This document shows, piece by piece, positions 59,864 through 64,000 of a DNA stretch of 64,000 nt. Each line of letters begins with the position of its first letter. Position 1 is the stretch's first letter. This stretch comes from Advenella sp. FME57. Its GTDB lineage: Bacteria; Pseudomonadota; Gammaproteobacteria; Burkholderiales; Burkholderiaceae_B. The notes beneath the pieces are model-generated. The model saw only the letters and a list, made by a program, of their open reading frames with translations, ran no database searches and was not told the DNA's origin. The position numbers and the translations under genes are program-made. The stretch is taken from NCBI RefSeq assembly GCF_014897675.1, contig NZ_JABUXU010000016.1, positions 49,464 through 113,463 of the forward strand, written 5' to 3'.

Positions 59864-62536
59864 TCAGTTTTGTTTAATAACGCGGTTATCACTGTCGGGT
59901 TGCCCAGACCCACTGGTGTCGGGTTGTACAGCCCCGCTTTCCTCGGCCGAGTCCTGCAGTTCTTCTTCCGAGCGAGTCGAGATGCCACCTGGTGCTGCCG
60001 CCGTTTCCGATTCGTCCATGCGGTCGGTTGCATTTGCCGATTTGGTAGCATATTGCTCCCAAACTTCCAGCGCCCGCAGCCGTTGTTTGACCACCTGGTC
60101 AATTTTCTCCTTGATATCGGGAAATTTTTTCATCAAGGCATGAAAATCCCGTGCCTGCAGGAACAGCAGCTTGGAGTAGCCCATGGAGCGCACGCTTTGC
60201 GTCAGAGTCTTGTCGGTGAGCATGCTCAGTTCACCCAGCATTTCACCTGAGCCCAGTTCCACGCGGGAGGAGTCCGGCAGCGTGATCAGGACTGCCCCGG
60301 AGGCGACAAAAAACATCAATTTATGGCCGTATCGGTCAATTTGCGGGACCGTTTGATTGGGCAGCATCAGGCGGGGCCGCAGCAGCCTGCTCAACTGCGT
60401 CAGGGCGGTATCGTCCATTTCTTCAAATAGCGGCACGCGCTTGACCAGTTCCTTGGCGCTGAGCGACACGTCCAGGCTGGGATGGCGAAACAGCGGCTCC
60501 CAACGCAAATTAACCTGGGCAATCAGGTTGTTATAGACTTCCTTGGTAATCAGCGACTGTTCAAGCATTTCGTTGTAGCGCGTGACTTCCAGCGAGCGGG
60601 CGATCCGCGCCAGATAATCTTCCTGGGTCCAGTGCGCATAAACTGGATAGGTCAGGTTCAGGGCGCTCAAGGCGGTATCGATAGTGTGTAGCCTGGCGAC
60701 CAGGATACGTTCTGCCTTGCCGGCAATTTCCTGCCCCAGCAAGGGCGTCAGGTCGTCGCGACAAAAGCGTACCAGCTGGCTGACCACCGAGTGCTTGCTG
60801 ATCAGTTTGATAATGCGCTGGGACAGTTCGTGAGCCAGCCAGGGGCTGAAATTGAAGTTGGTCTGCATGCGCAGGGCAATCTTGAACGCACTGGTATAAC
60901 GGATGTCATGGCGCAGGGCGCGAGTGTACGCCCGCGCCCCACCGGCGCGGGCAGCATCGCCCAGGTTCTCGGCGTTGGACAACAGCGTCTGTGCCGCCTG
61001 CCAGGGAATCAGCTGTTTCTTCAAAGAGTCAAAAAACAGCTCTTCTTCCCGGTTGGAAATAATGGCCAGCGCGACCGAGAGCCGATCGCCCTTGCTCAGG
61101 TAATCGGTTTCGTCCTTTTGGATATCGGCCATCCCCTTGGCGAATACGGCATCCACCTGTTGTTTGGCGCTGGCCTCCACTTTCAGCAGGCCGGCCAGTT
61201 CGTCGGTCTGTTCCTTGACGTCATCCAGGGCAATGACCAATGCCTGGTTGCGCAGCCCCTGTTCCACCGGGCTGAGCTGATCCAGTCCCAGTTTGGAAAT
61301 AAGCAGCCGCAGGGTAAGGCCGTTGATCAGCAATGTTGCCAGCACGTAGCAGGTGGTTGCCGCTGCGACAAAATGGCGTACGTCGGCGGCAATTGCCGTT
61401 TGCTCCGTCACCGCCAGGGCCAGCGCCAGCGAGATGGCGCCTCTTAAACCGCCCCAGCACATGACCGCGCGAAATGGGCGACTCACATAGGTGGACATTT
61501 TGAACATCGTCAACAGGGGAATCACGCCGAAGACAACAGCAGCACGTGCCGCAAGCGTGGTGATGAACAAAAGGATGAGCAACAGCACCTGCTTGAAATC
61601 CAGGTCAACGACCAGGCGCGGGATAAGCATGGCTGCCAGAATGAAAATCAGCGAATTGGCCCAGAACCCGAACTGTTCCCATGCGTGTCCAAGTTGCTCG
61701 AAGGTGGAAGGCGACATTCGTGTGCGGCCGGCCGAACCCACGACCAGTCCGGCCACCACGGTAGCCACGACGCCGGAAACATGGAAATAATGTTCGGAAA
61801 TGAAAAAGGTCAAATAGGCCGTGCAGATGGTCAGGCTGATCTCGGCAGTGGGCCAGCCGCGCATGTAATGAAAAAGCCGGCAGGTAATGTGGCCGAATAT
61901 GAAGCCGATGAAGCCGCCGATCAGGAAGCTGTAGAGGAAGTGACTGGCGATAGTTTCAATACTGAGCGTCGCGTCACGGGTAATCACCGATATGAAAACG
62001 GTGTACAGGGCAATGGCCGCAGCGTCATTGAGTAGGGATTCGCCTTCAACCAGCGTGGTCAAGCGCTTGGGCGCGCCCACTTCGCGGAATATGCCGACCA
62101 CGGCCACCGGGTCGGTGGTGGCCACAATGGCGCCAAGCAGCAGGCACACCGCCAGGCTATAGCCTGAGAACTCGGCCATGATCATGCCGACGCTGACGGT
62201 GCAGACCAGAACGGCCACAATGGCCATGGTCAGTATCGGGCTGATGTCGACCATAATGCGACGCACATTCATCGCCATGGATGTTTCAAACAGCAGGATG
62301 GGAAGGAAGACAATCAGAAAAGTCTGGGAGGAAATGGAGAACCCGTGCAGGGCATGCAGGAAATCGCCGATAAAGGGCAGGTGAATGCCATTGGCCTGAA
62401 CGAGCAGTCCCAACGCACCGCCCAGAATCGCGAGCATGACGGTGTGCGGCAAACCCAGCCGGCTTGCCAGCGAGGGCATAAAACAGGCGATCGTCAGCAG
62501 CCCGGCCAGTGCAAATACGACGTATTGGATTTCCAT
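59864..62536 (-). CDS. CPA1-type Na+/H+ antiporter with C-terminal cyclic-nucleotide-binding-like domain
   Basis: An 890-residue membrane protein, about twice a plain antiporter. Residues 1-400 form the NhaP/NHE exchanger with about 12 helices: FLIVFLPILLFETSMAMNVR, LLLGAIVATTDPVAVVGIFR, VEGESLLNDAAAIALYTVFI (catalytic ND/E pattern), and MCWGGLRGAISLALALAVTE. A long cytoplasmic region of about 300 mainly helical residues follows, then a cNMP-type beta-roll near 720-840 (FVASGAVLITLPDSSRVELG, GSGEMLGELSML). The last 50 residues are disordered and acidic. Probably a regulated pH/Na+ antiporter, distantly like sperm-type NHE and plant SOS1. Confidence 0.86.
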   Translation of the reverse strand: MEIQYVVFALAGLLTIACFMPSLASRLGLPHTVMLAILGGALGLLVQANGIHLPFIGDFLHALHGFSISSQTFLIVFLPILLFETSMAMNVRRIMVDISPILTMAIVAVLVCTVSVGMIMAEFSGYSLAVCLLLGAIVATTDPVAVVGIFREVGAPKRLTTLVEGESLLNDAAAIALYTVFISVITRDATLSIETIASHFLYSFLIGGFIGFIFGHITCRLFHYMRGWPTAEISLTICTAYLTFFISEHYFHVSGVVATVVAGLVVGSAGRTRMSPSTFEQLGHAWEQFGFWANSLIFILAAMLIPRLVVDLDFKQVLLLILLFITTLAARAAVVFGVIPLLTMFKMSTYVSRPFRAVMCWGGLRGAISLALALAVTEQTAIAADVRHFVAAATTCYVLATLLINGLTLRLLISKLGLDQLSPVEQGLRNQALVIALDDVKEQTDELAGLLKVEASAKQQVDAVFAKGMADIQKDETDYLSKGDRLSVALAIISNREEELFFDSLKKQLIPWQAAQTLLSNAENLGDAARAGGARAYTRALRHDIRYTSAFKIALRMQTNFNFSPWLAHELSQRIIKLISKHSVVSQLVRFCRDDLTPLLGQEIAGKAERILVARLHTIDTALSALNLTYPVYAHWTQEDYLARIARSLEVTRYNEMLEQSLITKEVYNNLIAQVNLRWEPLFRHPSLDVSLSAKELVKRVPLFEEMDDTALTQLSRLLRPRLMLPNQTVPQIDRYGHKLMFFVASGAVLITLPDSSRVELGSGEMLGELSMLTDKTLTQSVRSMGYSKLLFLQARDFHALMKKFPDIKEKIDQVVKQRLRALEVWEQYATKSANATDRMDESETAAAPGGISTRSEEELQDSAEESGAVQPDTSGSGQPDSDNRVIKQN

Positions 62537-62991
62537 GCGAGAACATATTCAGGTGCGACGGAAATTAACTATACCCGGATATGTTTTTGTGCAGACCGAT
62601 ATTTTTGGCGCGGGCAAAAAAAAGGTGCCTCATCAAGAAGCACCCTTAACATCCGTTTCAAAGGGGAGGGGAAAGAGGAGAAGCAGAAACGGACGGATCC
62701 GAACATGTGTCAAGGACAGGGATGCGCGAATCATAGTAATTAGTCAAACAGTTCATGGGGAAGTTCCGGCAGTTTCATCCCGAATATTTCAGACGGTTAC
62801 GTATTCGGAATTTGTCTGCTGAAAAAGAAAAAGGCACCGGAAAATTAAAAATTAATACTTGCCTTTAATAAACCTACCGAGTAGTATGTTTGCAAATTGA
62901 CGTATTCCTGTTCAAACCGGTTACGTCAGCGTCAAGGGTCAACGGCATGCAATAGGCGCGCCTGGCACCTGCTTAGAGCACAGGAGATAGC
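62537..62991. other. Intergenic stretch between the antiporter and the DenD-like gene
   Basis: Control region of 455 bases between divergent genes. It contains the hairpin listed separately and AT-rich promoter-like sequence near 62845-62920 (TTGACG at about 62896), but no gene I can support. Confidence 0.5.
62616..62646 (-). terminator. Hairpin with T-tract in the antiporter leader
   Basis: Read leftward, AGGGTGC pairs with GCACC(T) around an eleven-base loop and is followed directly by eight T (62616-62623). It ends 80 bases before the antiporter ATG. With no leftward gene upstream, it may be a leader attenuator rather than an ordinary gene terminator. Confidence 0.5.
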
Positions 62992-63972
62992 ATGCGTGTC
63001 GTAATTACAGGCGCAGCCGGGTTCATTGGTCATGCGCTGGCCTCGGCCTTGCTGGATGCCGGCCAATTGGCTAACCAAAACAACCAGCCTCAAGCGATTA
63101 CCGAATTGGTGCTTGTTGATAGGGTCCCCGTAGATAGCGGTCTGGGACTAAAATCGTGCGCTGGCATAACAATCATCACCAAGACCGGAGATCTGGCAGA
63201 TTCAGCCTTTATCGACGAATTGATGGATGAAGGTGACGTGCAGTGCATCTTTCATCTCGCTGCCTCGCTGACACTCGACGCGGAAGATCACGAAGAACAG
63301 GCGTACCTCGTGAATGTCGAGGCAATCGGCCGAATGATAGCAAAGGCGTCTCGCTCAACTCGTTTTATTTTTGCAAGCTCCATCGCCGTATTTGGCGGCG
63401 ACATCCCAGACGTCGTAACCGATGAAGTACGAGCAATGCCGCAAACGACCTACGGCACACACAAGGCCATCGTAGAGCTGAAATTGGCAGACGCGTCCAG
63501 AAAAGGGTTTATCGACGCACGGTCGCTACGTTTGCCAATCGTCCTGATCAGACCGGGTGCTAGCTCGCCGACCATCTCGGATCGTATTGCGGCCATCGTG
63601 CGCGAACCACTTTCCGGACGGGACGTTGTCTGTGGTATTACCGCAGATACCCGGATACCTGTTGCTTCGGCACAAGCGGTCGCCAGGGCATTGATTCAGT
63701 TGCAGAATGTGCCAGAAAGCCAATTGCCTCAATCGCGAGTCATGAATCTTCCTTCACTGACGGTCAGTGTGGCTGAAATGGAGGTAGCGACGATTCGACT
63801 GGCCGGCAAACGTACTCTTGGCACAATTCGATACGAAGTCGACAATAATCTGCAACAAATTATCGATGGCTGGCCCACCGTATTTGTGTCAACGGTCGCC
63901 TCAAACTTGGGAATTTGCAGTGATGGATCGTTTGATGACATCATCAAAAACTATCTTACAAACATTCACTGA
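62992..63972 (+). CDS. denD: NAD-dependent epimerase/dehydratase, D-erythronate dehydrogenase-like
   Basis: A 326-residue extended SDR protein. MRVVITGAAGFIGHALASAL is the nucleotide-binding motif, CIFHLAASLTLDAEDHEEQA and VNVEAIGRMI follow; FASSIAVFGGDIPDVVTDEV and TTYGTHKAIVELKLADASRK contain the catalytic Ser, Tyr and Lys. RSLRLPIVLIRPGASSPTIS and late substrate-domain residues match DenD, which oxidises D-erythronate to 2-keto-D-erythronate. GGAG precedes the ATG. The partner genes of this pathway (otnK/otnC or dtnK) would lie beyond the window edge; the last bases hold no further gene. Confidence 0.75.
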   Translation: MRVVITGAAGFIGHALASALLDAGQLANQNNQPQAITELVLVDRVPVDSGLGLKSCAGITIITKTGDLADSAFIDELMDEGDVQCIFHLAASLTLDAEDHEEQAYLVNVEAIGRMIAKASRSTRFIFASSIAVFGGDIPDVVTDEVRAMPQTTYGTHKAIVELKLADASRKGFIDARSLRLPIVLIRPGASSPTISDRIAAIVREPLSGRDVVCGITADTRIPVASAQAVARALIQLQNVPESQLPQSRVMNLPSLTVSVAEMEVATIRLAGKRTLGTIRYEVDNNLQQIIDGWPTVFVSTVASNLGICSDGSFDDIIKNYLTNIH

Positions 63973-64000
63973 AATGCGCTCGATCACGATTGCAGTAAAC

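Overview
This 64 kb window looks like the chromosome of a betaproteobacterium of the order Burkholderiales, family Alcaligenaceae; an Advenella-like organism is my best guess, from gene content and moderate GC. The pointers are three Bug/TctC-type periplasmic solute-binding genes, each beside a LysR regulator and catabolic genes, a DUF4148 secreted protein, a PhaM granule protein, and a betaproteobacterial coxBA-DUF2970-coxC-SURF1-ctaA-ctaB-SCO respiratory operon. No rRNA, tRNA, CRISPR array or intact insertion sequence was found.

Layout. 0-5.4 kb: tail of a LysR regulator, a DUF4148 protein, then a sugar-lactone hydrolase with a TRAP transporter (dctPQM) behind a GntR-type operator. 5.4-10.8 kb: a sulfoacetate-degradation cluster, sauU-sauT-sauS with divergent IclR regulator sauR. 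10.8-11.5 kb: a scar where two 5'-truncated genes meet head to head. 11.5-15.3 kb: a LysR regulator, a Bug gene interrupted by a stop codon, a MaoC hydratase and a CoA-transferase. 15.3-23.1 kb: a LysR regulator facing an eight-gene operon: Bug protein, SdhB-C-D-A-like oxidoreductase, two-subunit Fe-S hydratase and an amidohydrolase that has lost its metal ligands. This is the best candidate for an undescribed pathway. 23.1-24.1 kb: RES/Xre toxin-antitoxin pair. 24.2-27.3 kb: catalase-like haem protein and cytochrome b561, divergent from an ECF sigma factor with its anti-sigma factor. 27.4-30.7 kb: a small monooxygenase, a periplasmic metallo-beta-lactamase-fold hydrolase with a divergent GlxA-type regulator, and a PIN/Phd toxin-antitoxin pair. 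30.9-33.1 kb: remnant of a molybdopterin S/N-oxide reductase, a DsbA-fold isomerase and an SDR protein. 33.4-38.0 kb: LysR regulator, CoA-transferase, Bug protein, AcuI/YhdH-type reductase and a thioredoxin reductase fragment. 38.5-41.4 kb: a LysR/PfpI/alpha-beta hydrolase block that looks acquired. 41.5-51.1 kb: housekeeping and envelope genes (glmS, Lrp-type regulator, two glycosyltransferases, an MFS exporter, glmU, phaM, a Nudix protein). 51.3-59.7 kb: cytochrome c oxidase structural and assembly genes. 59.9-64 kb: a long Na+/H+ antiporter with a cyclic-nucleotide-binding-type domain, and a D-erythronate dehydrogenase-like gene.

The first 38 kb is mostly self-contained uptake-plus-degradation cassettes, each with its own regulator, mixed with gene remnants that show repeated deletion and rearrangement. 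The last 22 kb is mostly conserved core genome. All assignments come from reading motifs and gene order; no database search was possible.
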